Assembly (NCBI GenBank): GCA_017305715.1
Contig: JAFKKG010000010.1
Coordinates: forward strand, 186,001-250,000
Length of the DNA stretch: 64,000 nt
Direction of reading: 5' to 3'
DNA from: Hyphomicrobiales bacterium
GTDB lineage: Bacteria; Pseudomonadota; Alphaproteobacteria; Rhizobiales; Xanthobacteraceae
This document shows, piece after piece, positions 25,181-33,809 of this stretch. The stretch's first letter is position 1. Every line of letters begins with the position of its first letter. Below the pieces are notes generated by a model. The model made no database searches. It saw only the letters and a program-made list of their open reading frames with translations, and was not told the origin of the DNA. Both the position numbers and the translations under genes were made by a program.

Positions 25181-25199
25181 CGTTGCGGCGTCCAACATA

Positions 25200-25345
25200 T
25201 CAGGTGAGCGTGCCGGCCGCGATTGCTGCCGTCGCTGCGCGCCAATAAGTGAACGATGCGGCACGGCGGCCGATCGAGCGCGTTGTCGCGGTCCACGTCC
25301 CATCATCGCGCCACTGGAATATCGGATACAAGACTTCCCGCGATC
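25200..25345 (-). mobile_element. Possible IS5-type transposase remnant at the serine hydrolase break
   Basis: The minus strand around 25293-25319 can be read as QWRDDGTW, preceded by EVLYPIF and followed by GRRAAS. This resembles the (F/K)WRDDGTW...GR(E)ASP stretch of IS5-family transposases. Only tens of residues match, with frame breaks, and no inverted repeats or target duplication could be seen. The position exactly upstream of the decapitated hydrolase is the main circumstantial support. Confidence 0.35.
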
Positions 25346-25464
25346 TTCGTCGCGCCATCGTATGTGAATCGTCGCGCCATGCTGCAGTGCAGCCGGAATA
25401 CGCGCTGCACTCCGTTTGCCGGCGATACAAATTTTCTCTTTTTGATTTCGCAATCTGCCTTCGA

Positions 25465-25494
25465 TTGACGCCGTCATTGTCACCGGCATACCAT
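25465..25494 (+). promoter_or_regulatory. Possible sigma-70 promoter for the PQQ dehydrogenase
   Basis: TTGACG, an 18-nt spacer and TACCAT, 38 nt upstream of the ATG at 25533. The -35 is good, the -10 poor. The gene's ribosome site GGGAGGA at 25520-25526 ends 6 nt before that ATG and excludes the nearer ATG at 25527. Confidence 0.35.
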
Positions 25495-25532
25495 CCCGGC
25501 AGATCCGCTAGAGATCATCGGGAGGAATGAGA

Positions 25533-27734
25533 ATGACACGTTCGCCGCGCGTTGATTCCCTTTGCCGTTTTTCCCCTCAAATCCGTTTCAATTTGCACCG
25601 GCCCGTTCGACTGGCACTGGCGGTCGGGTTTGGCCTGGCCATTTCCGGCGCTGGCGCATTCGCGCAAAATGCCGCCAAGGGATCGCCCGAGCATATCAAG
25701 GCCGTCACGTCGGCGGTCGACGGCGCCTCGATCAAGGCCAATACCGCAACCTCGAACGACTGGCCGACCATCGGTCTCGACTATGCCGAAACGCGCTTTT
25801 CCAAGCTCAACCAGATCAACACCGACAACGTCAAGCAGCTCGGCCTGGTGTGGAGCTATCCGCTCGAATCTTCCCGCGGCGTCGAGGCAACGCCCGTGGT
25901 GGTCGACGGCATCATGTACCAGACCGCGTCCTGGAGCGTGGTGCACGCCATCGACGCCCGCACCGGCAAGAAGCTCTGGAGCTTCGATCCCGGCGTCGAC
26001 AAGGAGAAGGGCTACAAGGGCTGTTGCGACGTGGTCAACCGCGGCGTGGCGCTCTGGAAAGGCAAGGTTTTCGTCGGCGCCTATGACGGCCGCCTGATCG
26101 CGCTCGACGCCGTCACCGGCAAGGTCGTGTGGGAAAAGGACACGCTGATCGACAAGGAGCATTCCTACACCATCACCGGCGCGCCGCGCGTCTTCAACGG
26201 CAAGGTCGTGATCGGCAATGGCGGCGCCGAATATGGCGCGCGCGGCTACGTCACCGCCTATGACGCCGAGACCGGCAACCAGGCCTGGCGCTGGTTCACG
26301 GTGCCCGGCGATCCGTCAAAACCGTTCGAGGATGAATCGATGGCCGCGGCGGCCAAGACCTGGGATCCGGCGGGCAAATACTGGCTCAATGGCGGCGGCG
26401 GCACCGCGTGGGACACCATCACCTTCGATCCCGACCTGAACCTGGTCTATGTCGGCACCGGCAACGGCTCGCCGTGGAACCGGGATATCCGCAGCCCCTC
26501 CGGCGGCGACAACCTGTACCTCGCCTCGCTGGTGGCGCTGAACGCCGACACCGGAAAATATGTCTGGCACTACCAGGAAACCCCCGGCGATCATTGGGAC
26601 TACACCTCGACGCAGCCGATGATCCTGGCCGACATCAATATCGACGGCGCGCCGCGCAAGGTCATTCTGCACGCGCCAAAGAACGGCTTCTTCTTCGTCG
26701 TCGACCGCACCAACGGCAAGTTCATCTCGGCGAAAAACTTCGTCGATGTGAACTGGGCCACCGGCTACGACGCCAATGGACGGCCGATCGAGGTTCCGGC
26801 GGCGCGCGGCAAGGAGCCATATGACAGCATTCCCGGCCCGTACGGCGCCCACAACTGGCATCCGATGTCGTTCAATCCGCAGACCGGCCTCGTCTATCTG
26901 CCGGCGCAGGGGGTCCCGCTCAACCTGACCCCGGAAAAGGCCTTCGCGCAGAACGCGCCGACGCCCGGCAAGTTCGGCGGCACCACCGGCTGGAATGTCG
27001 GCTTCATGCTGAATGCGACACCGCCCAAGTCTGCGCCGTTCGGCCGGTTGATCGCCTGGGACCCGGTGAAGCAGAAGGAAGCCTGGCGCGCCGAATATGT
27101 CTCGCCGTGGAACGGCGGCACGCTGACCACCGCCGGCAATCTCGTGTTCCAGGGCACCGCTGACGGACGCTTCATCGCCTACAACGCCACCTCGGGTGAG
27201 AAGCTCTGGGAATCGCCGACCGGTACCGGCGTGGTCGCGGCGGCCTCGACCTACATGCTCGACGGCAAGCAATATGTCTCGATCGCGGTCGGCTGGGGCG
27301 GCGTGTTCGGCATCGCCGCACGCGCCACCGAATATCGCAGCCCGGGCACGATCTACACCTTCGCGGTCGACGGCAAGGCGCCGATGCCCGCCTTCGTGAA
27401 GTACCAGACCGAGGGGTTGCTAGCGGGCGTCAAGTACGACCCGAAGGACGTCCCCGACGGCACCTTGCTCTATATCACCGCCTGCGCCACCTGCCATGGC
27501 GTGCCCGGTATCGACAAGGGCGGCAACGTCAGAAATCTCGGCTACGTGCCCAAGGAGACCATCGAAAACCTCAGGGACATCGTGTTCAAGGGCCCGTTCC
27601 GCGACCAGGGCATGCCTGATTTCACTGGCAAGCTGACGGAAGCGGACGTGACCAAGATCGCGGCCTTCATCCAGGGCACCGCGGACGCGATCCGGCCCAA
27701 GCCGGCGGATTCGACGGGACAGGCAAAGCAATAG
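25533..27734 (+). CDS. PQQ-dependent quinohemoprotein alcohol dehydrogenase
   Basis: Periplasmic alcohol oxidase with an eight-bladed PQQ propeller and a C-terminal cytochrome c, 733 residues. A signal peptide (RLALAVGFGLAISGAGAFAQ) is followed by the vicinal disulfide GCCD (Cys164-Cys165), tryptophan-docking-like repeats (GYVTAYDAETGNQAW, GRLIALDAVTGKVVW) and catalytic Asp356 in GDHWDYTSTQ. The residue two after it is Thr358, not the second Asp of lanthanide enzymes, so a calcium enzyme is inferred. Haem motif CATCH lies about 85 residues from the C-terminus, with a likely Met ligand in DQGMPDF. Electrons would pass to a soluble cytochrome. No dedicated cytochrome or PQQ biosynthesis genes are nearby. 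Confidence 0.95.
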   Translation: MTRSPRVDSLCRFSPQIRFNLHRPVRLALAVGFGLAISGAGAFAQNAAKGSPEHIKAVTSAVDGASIKANTATSNDWPTIGLDYAETRFSKLNQINTDNVKQLGLVWSYPLESSRGVEATPVVVDGIMYQTASWSVVHAIDARTGKKLWSFDPGVDKEKGYKGCCDVVNRGVALWKGKVFVGAYDGRLIALDAVTGKVVWEKDTLIDKEHSYTITGAPRVFNGKVVIGNGGAEYGARGYVTAYDAETGNQAWRWFTVPGDPSKPFEDESMAAAAKTWDPAGKYWLNGGGGTAWDTITFDPDLNLVYVGTGNGSPWNRDIRSPSGGDNLYLASLVALNADTGKYVWHYQETPGDHWDYTSTQPMILADINIDGAPRKVILHAPKNGFFFVVDRTNGKFISAKNFVDVNWATGYDANGRPIEVPAARGKEPYDSIPGPYGAHNWHPMSFNPQTGLVYLPAQGVPLNLTPEKAFAQNAPTPGKFGGTTGWNVGFMLNATPPKSAPFGRLIAWDPVKQKEAWRAEYVSPWNGGTLTTAGNLVFQGTADGRFIAYNATSGEKLWESPTGTGVVAAASTYMLDGKQYVSIAVGWGGVFGIAARATEYRSPGTIYTFAVDGKAPMPAFVKYQTEGLLAGVKYDPKDVPDGTLLYITACATCHGVPGIDKGGNVRNLGYVPKETIENLRDIVFKGPFRDQGMPDFTGKLTEADVTKIAAFIQGTADAIRPKPADSTGQAKQ

Positions 27735-27741
27735 TCCTGCT

Positions 27742-27761
27742 CGTCATGGCCGGGCATGACG
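27742..27761. repeat. Short palindrome of the GTCATG...CATGAC type
   Basis: CGTCATG-GCCGGG-CATGACG just after the PQQ dehydrogenase stop. It has the same core as the element at 11870-11955, consistent with a dispersed palindromic family. Confidence 0.6.
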
Positions 27762-27786
27762 GAGAGATGGAATTTGCTCAAACAAG

Positions 27787-27818
27787 AAGGGCTGCGCGAT
27801 CACCTCGCGCAGCCCTTT
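27787..27818. terminator. Bidirectional rho-independent terminator between convergent genes
   Basis: A perfect 13-bp stem (27787-27799 with 27805-27817; AAGGGCTGCGCGA), 5-nt loop, T-run on the plus side and A-rich 5' flank giving Ts on the minus side. It lies between the PQQ dehydrogenase and the Liv-type binding protein, which converge. Confidence 0.88.
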
Positions 27819-27839
27819 GTCGTTAGAGCGTGACAGGTC

Positions 27840-29039
27840 TCAGAACATCAGGCCTTCCTTCACCAGCACCCAGCGGCCGTTCTTGATCTGCTGGACCTGG
27901 GTGATGGTGTTGGCGAGGTGGTCGGTCTTGGAGAATTTGGTCGGCGGCGAGTTGAAGATATCCAGGAACTTGTCGCCGGACTCCAGCGCGTCGAGCATTT
28001 TCTGGCCTGTGAGATCCTTACCCGCCTTGTTCGCGTAGAATGCGAACGTCATCACCGCGTTGTGACCGATGATGGCCTGGGTGTTGGCGTCGGTGCCGAA
28101 CATCTTCTTGTAGTTGGTCAGCCACTCCTTGACCTTGCCCTTGGCCGTGTCTTCGTAGGGGATTTCGAAGCCGGACGCGGCATAGAGCCCTTCGACCGCC
28201 TCCTTGCCGAGCGTCGGCACTTCGAGCACGTTGGTCGGCGTGGCGCCGAGGAAGGTGACGTCCCAGCCGAGCTTCTTGGCTTCGCTCATCGCACCGATGG
28301 TCTCGCGGATCACGGTCCCGAGCACGACCAGATCACAACCGTCGGACTTCATCTTGGCGACCTGCGCCGAGAAATCGGAGGCGCCGCGCTTGTAGCTCGT
28401 CACCGAAGCCGGCGTCACCTTCATGGCGGCAAGCTGCAGGGTGAAGCCGTCGAGCACGTTCTTGCCGTACTCGTCATCCTGATGCATGACGCAGGGCTTC
28501 TTGAAGCCTTTCGCTTCCATCATGTATTTGACCGCGGCCCGCGTGCTTTCGACATAGGGCAGCAGGTTGTTGAACTTCAGCCGCTCCTGCGGCTTGGCCG
28601 GATCGAACTTGAAGGTGAATTCGGCCGCCGTCAGCGGAAACAGTTGCAGCACGCCGGCGTCGAACAGGATGTCCTGGGCGGCGAGTGTCGGAGCCGAGCC
28701 CATTGAGCCGATCATCGCAAATATCTTGTCGCGCTCGACCATTTTTTGCGACGCCAGCACGCCCTTCTTCGGATCGTAGGCGTTATCTTCGAGGATCAGC
28801 TTCAGCTTGCGCCCGTTGATGCCGCCGGCGGCGTTGATTTCCTCGACCGCCATCTTCATGCCGTTGGAAACCGGAACGCCCCAGACCTTGATCGGGCCGG
28901 ACAGATCCTGATGGGTACCGATGACGATCTCGGTCGCCGAGATGCCTTCATTGGTAACCTTGGTCTGGGCGTAGGCCGGCAATTGGGTCAGCGCAAGGGC
29001 GCTCACCGCAAGGCCCAACGCCCTGTACGATTTCGACAT
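27840..29039 (-). CDS. Branched-chain-amino-acid-type ABC binding protein (Peripla_BP_6)
   Basis: Periplasmic binding protein of the Liv-type importer encoded upstream, 399 residues. It has a Sec signal (LGLAVSALALTQLPAYAQ), then a type I two-lobe fold: EIVIGTHQDLSGPIKVWGV, MAVEEINAAGGINGRKLKLI, a MIGSMGSAPTLAAQDIL segment and FSAQVAKMKSDGCDLVVLG. It is the final gene of a six-gene cassette, after the acyl-CoA ligase. In bradyrhizobia this cassette is often implicated in uptake of aromatic or other carboxylic acids rather than leucine. That is a family-level inference; the ligand is not readable here. Confidence 0.93.
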   Translation of the reverse strand: MSKSYRALGLAVSALALTQLPAYAQTKVTNEGISATEIVIGTHQDLSGPIKVWGVPVSNGMKMAVEEINAAGGINGRKLKLILEDNAYDPKKGVLASQKMVERDKIFAMIGSMGSAPTLAAQDILFDAGVLQLFPLTAAEFTFKFDPAKPQERLKFNNLLPYVESTRAAVKYMMEAKGFKKPCVMHQDDEYGKNVLDGFTLQLAAMKVTPASVTSYKRGASDFSAQVAKMKSDGCDLVVLGTVIRETIGAMSEAKKLGWDVTFLGATPTNVLEVPTLGKEAVEGLYAASGFEIPYEDTAKGKVKEWLTNYKKMFGTDANTQAIIGHNAVMTFAFYANKAGKDLTGQKMLDALESGDKFLDIFNSPPTKFSKTDHLANTITQVQQIKNGRWVLVKEGLMF

Positions 29040-29132
29040 TGCAGTCTCCTCTTTGTTGGCCCGTGTTGAGCGAAGGTCGGGGCCTTCTTATCCTTCGCCG
29101 TTTCCAAAACTCCCGACTCAGACGTCGGCGCT

Positions 29133-30971
29133 TTACGCCACCGCGCGCTCGCCATACATGGCGTTGATCTCGGCGGCGTAACGCTTGTTCACGAAACTGC
29201 GCTTCAGTTTCATGGTCGGCGTCAATTCCTCGTCCTCGGGCGTCAGCTGACGCTCGATCAGGAAGAATTTCTTGATGGTCTCGACCCGCGCGAAATTGAC
29301 GTTGACCGCCTCGATCTCGCGCTGGATCAGGTCCTGGATCTCGGCCGCACGGCACAGGCTCGCATAATTGGTGAATGGGATGTCGTGGTCCTGCGCGAAC
29401 TTCTCGACATTCTCCTGGTCGATCATGATGAGACAGGTGAGGAACGGCCGCTTGTCGCCGATCACGACGGCATCCGAGATGTAAGGCGAGAATTTCAACT
29501 GGTTCTCGATTTCGGACGGCGTGATGTTCTTGCCGCCGGAGGTGATGATGATGTCCTTCATCCGGTCGGTGATCTTGACGAAGCCTTCATTGTCGATCGA
29601 GCCGACGTCGCCGGTATGCAGCCAGCCCCTGGCGTCGATTGTCTCGGCGGTCTTCTCCGGCTGGTTGAGGTAACCCATGAACAGGAAGTCGCCCTTGATC
29701 AGGATTTCGCCTTGCGGGGAAATCGCAACCTCGCCCCAGGGCGCCGCCTTGCCCACCGAACCGAGCTTGATGCGGTCGGGCGGCATCACGGTGGCAACCC
29801 CGGCATTCTCGGTCTGGCCATAGACCTCGCGCATGTCGAGGCCGAGCGCGAGATACCAGCGGATCAGGTCGGGCGCGATCGGCGCCGCCCCGGTGAAGGC
29901 GAGCCGGCAACGGTCGAGCCCCAGCATGCGGCGGATGTTGCGAAACACCAGCCAATAGGCGATCTGATTGGCGAAGCGCAACGGCAGCGGCGGCGTTTCG
30001 CCCTCGAGCTTGCTCTCGGTCATGCGATGGCCGATCGCCAGCGCCTTGCGGTACATCCAGTTCTGGAACGGGGTCGCGTCCTTCAGCGCAATGGTGATCC
30101 CGGAATAGAATTTTTCCCAGATTCGCGGCACCGCCAGGAACGCGGTCGGCTGCACCTCGCGCAGATTGTCCGGCACCGTTTCCGGGCTTTCTGCGAAATT
30201 CATTACCGAGCCCAGCGCCAGCGAAATGTAGTAGCCGCCGATCCGCTCGGCGACGTGGCAGAGCGGCAGGAACACCAGCCGCTCCTCGGCGTCGGTGGAG
30301 GGAAACAAATCGTTGGCGTGACGCATCTGATGCGTAACGCTGCGATTGGAATGCATCGCGCCCTTGGGCGGGCCGGTGGTGCCCGACGTGTAGACCAGGA
30401 TGGCGAGATCGCCGGCACCGCGGCTTGCGGTCATTGCGTCCCACAGCGCCGGATTGTCGTGGCTGTGGTTGCGCCCGAGGGCGGTGAATTCGGCCAGTGA
30501 CATCACCATCGGGTCACTGAAGCCGGAGAGCCCTTCCATGTCGAACACGATGATCTTCTGCAAGGTCGGGCAGCGGGCGCGGCAGGACAGAATCTTGTCG
30601 AGTTGCTCCTCGTCCTCGGCGAAGATCACCCGCGTCGCGGAATCGTTGATGAGATATTCGACCTGCACCGACGAATCGGTCGGATAGATGCCGGACGAAA
30701 CGCCGCCGGCGCAGAGGATGCCCATGTCGGCATAGACCCACTCCGGAACCGCATTGGCGATGATCGAGGCGACGTCACCGGGCTTGAACCCCGACGCATG
30801 CAAGGCATGGGCGATATCCTTCGATATCTGCAGCCATTGCCGCCAGCTGGTCGGCTCCCAGATGCCGAACTTCTTTTCGCGGATCGCAGGCTTGTCGCCG
30901 CGCGTTTCCACGGACAGCAGAAAACTCTTCGCGATCGTGTCGGCAACCGTCAGCACTGCCGGTCTGGCCAT
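29133..30971 (-). CDS. Long-chain-fatty-acid-type acyl-CoA ligase (AMP-binding)
   Basis: Activates a carboxylic acid to its CoA ester through an acyl-adenylate, 612 residues. Seen: P-loop YTSGTTGPPKGAMHSN (about 200), the A5-like YGQTENAGVATV, the A7/A8 region GWLHTGDVGSIDNEGFVKITDR with GGKNITPSEIEN, and the late LTPTMKLKR segment carrying the catalytic Lys. The class is that of long-chain ligases rather than acetyl-CoA synthetase. It is embedded between ATPase LivF and the binding protein, in the same orientation, so import and CoA activation of the same acid are probably coupled. Substrate length or ring type is not determined. Confidence 0.93.
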   Translation of the reverse strand: MARPAVLTVADTIAKSFLLSVETRGDKPAIREKKFGIWEPTSWRQWLQISKDIAHALHASGFKPGDVASIIANAVPEWVYADMGILCAGGVSSGIYPTDSSVQVEYLINDSATRVIFAEDEEQLDKILSCRARCPTLQKIIVFDMEGLSGFSDPMVMSLAEFTALGRNHSHDNPALWDAMTASRGAGDLAILVYTSGTTGPPKGAMHSNRSVTHQMRHANDLFPSTDAEERLVFLPLCHVAERIGGYYISLALGSVMNFAESPETVPDNLREVQPTAFLAVPRIWEKFYSGITIALKDATPFQNWMYRKALAIGHRMTESKLEGETPPLPLRFANQIAYWLVFRNIRRMLGLDRCRLAFTGAAPIAPDLIRWYLALGLDMREVYGQTENAGVATVMPPDRIKLGSVGKAAPWGEVAISPQGEILIKGDFLFMGYLNQPEKTAETIDARGWLHTGDVGSIDNEGFVKITDRMKDIIITSGGKNITPSEIENQLKFSPYISDAVVIGDKRPFLTCLIMIDQENVEKFAQDHDIPFTNYASLCRAAEIQDLIQREIEAVNVNFARVETIKKFFLIERQLTPEDEELTPTMKLKRSFVNKRYAAEINAMYGERAVA

Positions 30972-31087
30972 GCTCGTTTTCTCCCTCTTTCGCCCGCTCG
31001 TGCCGCTTTTTCAGGCGGTCTTGTTCGGAGCAGAGCTCGAATTTAGCCGTAAATCACTAGGAACGCCAATGTCTTAACTGCGTCGTT

Positions 31088-31123
31088 TAGCGCCAGGTCC
31101 TCTTCTAGCGCCAGGTCTTTTTC
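31088..31123. repeat. 18-bp tandem duplication spanning the LivF stop codon
   Basis: Two adjacent copies, 31088-31105 and 31106-31123, share the 12-mer TAGCGCCAGGTC and differ at a few later positions. On the minus strand each encodes a basic peptide ending TWR and a TAG stop, so a second in-frame stop follows the real one. Confidence 0.75.
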
Positions 31124-31884
31124 TTTTTCCAGCGCCGTTCGCCGCGGGCGCCCTCTTCCTTGGCGCCGAGATAGAATTCCTGGATGTCCTTTGAATTCAT
31201 CAGCCGTTCGCAGGTGTCGTTCATGACGACCCGGCCGATTTCCAGCACGTAGCCATAATGCGCGGTCTCGAGCGCCACCTTGGCGTTCTGCTCGACCAGC
31301 AGGATCGACATGCCCTGCTCTTCGTTGACGCGCTTGATGATGGTGAAAATCTCCTTCACCAGGATCGGCGACAATCCGAGCGACGGTTCGTCCAGCAACA
31401 GCAGCGTCGGCCGGTTCATCAACGCACGCCCGATCGCCAGCATCTGCTGCTCGCCGCCGGAAAGCTGCCCGGCGGGCTGGTTGATGCGTTCCCGCAACCG
31501 CGGGAAATAGCCGTACACCCGCTCGAGATCCTCGGCGACACCGTCGCGGTCCTTGCGCGGATAGGCGCCCATCATCAGGTTCTCGCGTACCGACAGGAAC
31601 GGGAATACTTCGCGTCCCTCCGGCACGTGGCTCAAGCCCAGCCGCACGATCTTGTCGGCCTCCACGCGGGCGATCGACTGGCCCAGAAATTCGATCGAGC
31701 CTTTCTGCGGGTCGAGAATGCCGGAAATGGTCTTCAGCACCGTGGTCTTGCCGGCGCCGTTGGCGCCGAGCAGCGTGACGATCTGGCCGCGCGGCACTTC
31801 GAGGCTGATGCCGCGGATGGCCTGTATCGGCCCGTAATAGCTCTCGATATTGCTGAGTTTCAGGATGATGTCGGGAGCGCTCAT
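31105..31884 (-). CDS. livF: Liv-type ABC importer ATPase LivF
   Basis: Second ATPase of the importer, 259 residues. Seen: Walker A LLGANGAGKTTVLKT, signature LSGGEQQMLAIGRALM, Walker B LLLLDEPSLGLSP, and the LivF-type C-terminus EFYLGAKEEG. The protein ends with a strongly basic tail (RRWKKKKTWR) typical of bradyrhizobial members of this cassette. It follows livG by 10 nt. The duplicated stop region is described separately. Confidence 0.94.
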   Translation of the reverse strand: MSAPDIILKLSNIESYYGPIQAIRGISLEVPRGQIVTLLGANGAGKTTVLKTISGILDPQKGSIEFLGQSIARVEADKIVRLGLSHVPEGREVFPFLSVRENLMMGAYPRKDRDGVAEDLERVYGYFPRLRERINQPAGQLSGGEQQMLAIGRALMNRPTLLLLDEPSLGLSPILVKEIFTIIKRVNEEQGMSILLVEQNAKVALETAHYGYVLEIGRVVMNDTCERLMNSKDIQEFYLGAKEEGARGERRWKKKKTWR

Positions 31885-31894
31885 GGCATCATCC

Positions 31895-32653
31895 TCATGC
31901 GCCGAGATAAGCGGCGACGACGTCGGGATGGCGCTGCACCTCGGACGGCGAGCCCATCGCGATCACCTTGCCGTAGTTCAGCGCGATCACCCGGTCCGAC
32001 ACCCGGTTAACCAGCGACATGTCGTGTTCGACCATCAGCACGGTGACGCCGAGATCGGTCTTCAGGTCGCGGATCCAGAACGACATGTCGCCGGTCTCCT
32101 CGACATTCAGCCCGGACGACGGCTCGTCCAGCAAAATCAGCTTGGGCTCCGAGCACAGCGCGCGGGCGAGCTCGATCACCTTGCGGACGCCGTAGGGCAA
32201 TCCCGAGATCAGCTTGTCGCGATAGGCTTCGAGATCGAGGAACTCGATCACCTGCTCGACGCGGCGGCGATGCGCCTTTTCGTGGGCGCGCACGCTCGGC
32301 AGGAACAGCAATTCCTGCCACAGCTGCGTGGTGGAATGGCGATGCCGGCCGACCAGCAGATTGCTCAGCATGGTCGCGTTCTCGAACAGTTCGATGTTCT
32401 GGAACGTACGGGCGATGCCGAGGCCGGCGATTTCATACGGCGGCTGCTGCGTGATGTCCTGATCCTCGAAGAATATCTTGCCCGAGGTCGGCGGGTAGAT
32501 GCGCGAGATCAGATTGAAGATCGAGCTCTTGCCGGCGCCGTTGGGGCCGATGATCGAGAGTATCTCGCCCTTCTCCACCGCGAAGCTGACGGAATCGACG
32601 GCCTTGAGGCCACCGAAATGCAGCGACAGATCTTCGGCGCGGAAATAGCTCAT
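31895..32653 (-). CDS. livG: Liv-type ABC importer ATPase LivG
   Basis: First ATPase of the importer, 252 residues. Seen: Walker A IGPNGAGKSSIFNLI, the LivG-specific IARTFQNIELF after a Q-loop, signature LPYGVRKVIELARAL, Walker B LILLDEPSSGLN and H-loop VEHDMSLV. The ATG at 32653 overlaps the livM stop (ATGA), which indicates coupled translation. Confidence 0.95.
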   Translation of the reverse strand: MSYFRAEDLSLHFGGLKAVDSVSFAVEKGEILSIIGPNGAGKSSIFNLISRIYPPTSGKIFFEDQDITQQPPYEIAGLGIARTFQNIELFENATMLSNLLVGRHRHSTTQLWQELLFLPSVRAHEKAHRRRVEQVIEFLDLEAYRDKLISGLPYGVRKVIELARALCSEPKLILLDEPSSGLNVEETGDMSFWIRDLKTDLGVTVLMVEHDMSLVNRVSDRVIALNYGKVIAMGSPSEVQRHPDVVAAYLGA

Positions 32654-33801
32654 CGGTTCCGCTCCGACTTCACGTAGATTTTCTGCCGCTTGAAGGTGGC
32701 GCGCTTGTAGAGCGGGAACAGCTGGAAGAAGAGCTTGATCTTCAGCCAGCGCCCGTAAAGCCCGAGCGGTTCGAACAATACGAACAGCACGATGATCAGG
32801 CCGTAGATCGCGCCCTTCAGGCCGTTGGCGGAGGCGATCGCCGCCGCACTGTCCTTGATGCGCATGGCGGTATCCTTGCCTGCGCCGAAGGTGGCGGCAA
32901 TGCCGGCGATGATACCGGGCATGTCGTCTTTCAGATAGGTCAGGAACGGATCGATCATGACCAGGAAGATCGCGCCCAGCACCGCGCCGTGCAGGCTGAA
33001 CGTGCCGCCGATCAGGATCACGATGATGAATTCGATCGAGAGCTGCAGGGTGAACATTTCCGGGCTGATGAAGGACAGCTTGTGCGCGAACAGCACGCCG
33101 GCAAATCCGGTGATCGCCGCACTGATCGCAAACGACTTCACCTTGTAGAGCGAGACATTGACGCCCATGCTGCGCGCCGCCGTCTCGCTGTCGCGGATCG
33201 CGACAAAGGCGCGGCCGGTCGGCGAGCGCAACAGATTGAGCGTGCCGAGAATGGTCAGGATCAGGAAGCCCAGGCAGAGGAAATAGAAGCCGGGGCTGTC
33301 GCGCGACACCGTGGTGCCGAGCAGTTGGATGGTCTTGACCCGCATGCCCTCATTGCCATGGGTCACGCTTTCCCAGCGCGCCAGGACTTCCTCGACGATG
33401 AAGGCAAAGGAAATCGTCGCGATGACGAGATAGATGCCCTGCAGCCGCAGCGCCGGAAATCCGACCAGGGCGCCGACCACGCCGGTCAGAAGCCCGGCGG
33501 CGAGGAAATACACCGGAAACGGCACGTTGAACTGCTGCAGATAGGCCGCGGTATAGGCGCCGATGGCGAGGAAGGCGGCGTGGCCGAGCGACGCCTGGCC
33601 GGTGAAACCGGTCAGGATCATCAGCCCGACGCCGACGGTGGCATAGATGCAGACGAACACCAGCTGGCTGACCAGATAGCTCGACAGCACGAACGGCGCG
33701 ATCGCCAGGATCGCCAGCAGCACGCCGTAGGAAACGACGTAGCCCGAGTGCGGGAACAACCGGATGTCGTCTTCATAGTCGGTCTTGAAGAGAAACCGCA
33801 T
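32650..33801 (-). CDS. livM: Liv-type ABC importer permease LivM
   Basis: Inner-membrane permease, 383 residues. Several hydrophobic segments are seen, with LivM landmarks GLMILTGFTGQASLGHAAFLAIGAY and GRAFVAIRDSETAARSMGV (the coupling loop), VSLYKVKSFAISAAITGFAGVLFAH and the late GTFSLHGAVLGAIF. It follows livH by 8 nt. A polar insert with KDDMPGIIAGIAATFGAGKDT near residues 290-315 is somewhat longer than in E. coli LivM, as is the C-terminus (KRATFKRQKIYVKSERNR). Confidence 0.94.
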   Translation of the reverse strand: MRFLFKTDYEDDIRLFPHSGYVVSYGVLLAILAIAPFVLSSYLVSQLVFVCIYATVGVGLMILTGFTGQASLGHAAFLAIGAYTAAYLQQFNVPFPVYFLAAGLLTGVVGALVGFPALRLQGIYLVIATISFAFIVEEVLARWESVTHGNEGMRVKTIQLLGTTVSRDSPGFYFLCLGFLILTILGTLNLLRSPTGRAFVAIRDSETAARSMGVNVSLYKVKSFAISAAITGFAGVLFAHKLSFISPEMFTLQLSIEFIIVILIGGTFSLHGAVLGAIFLVMIDPFLTYLKDDMPGIIAGIAATFGAGKDTAMRIKDSAAAIASANGLKGAIYGLIIVLFVLFEPLGLYGRWLKIKLFFQLFPLYKRATFKRQKIYVKSERNR

Positions 33802-33809
33802 CGCTGCCC

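Noticed and set aside
25133..25489. 118-codon minus-strand frame upstream of the serine hydrolase remnant
   Set aside because: No domain or ribosome site, and the sequence overlaps the degenerate region; better explained as decayed DNA.
26580..26650. PQQ dehydrogenase as a lanthanide-dependent XoxF
   Set aside because: The residue two after the catalytic Asp is Thr, and the protein has a fused haem domain, unlike XoxF.
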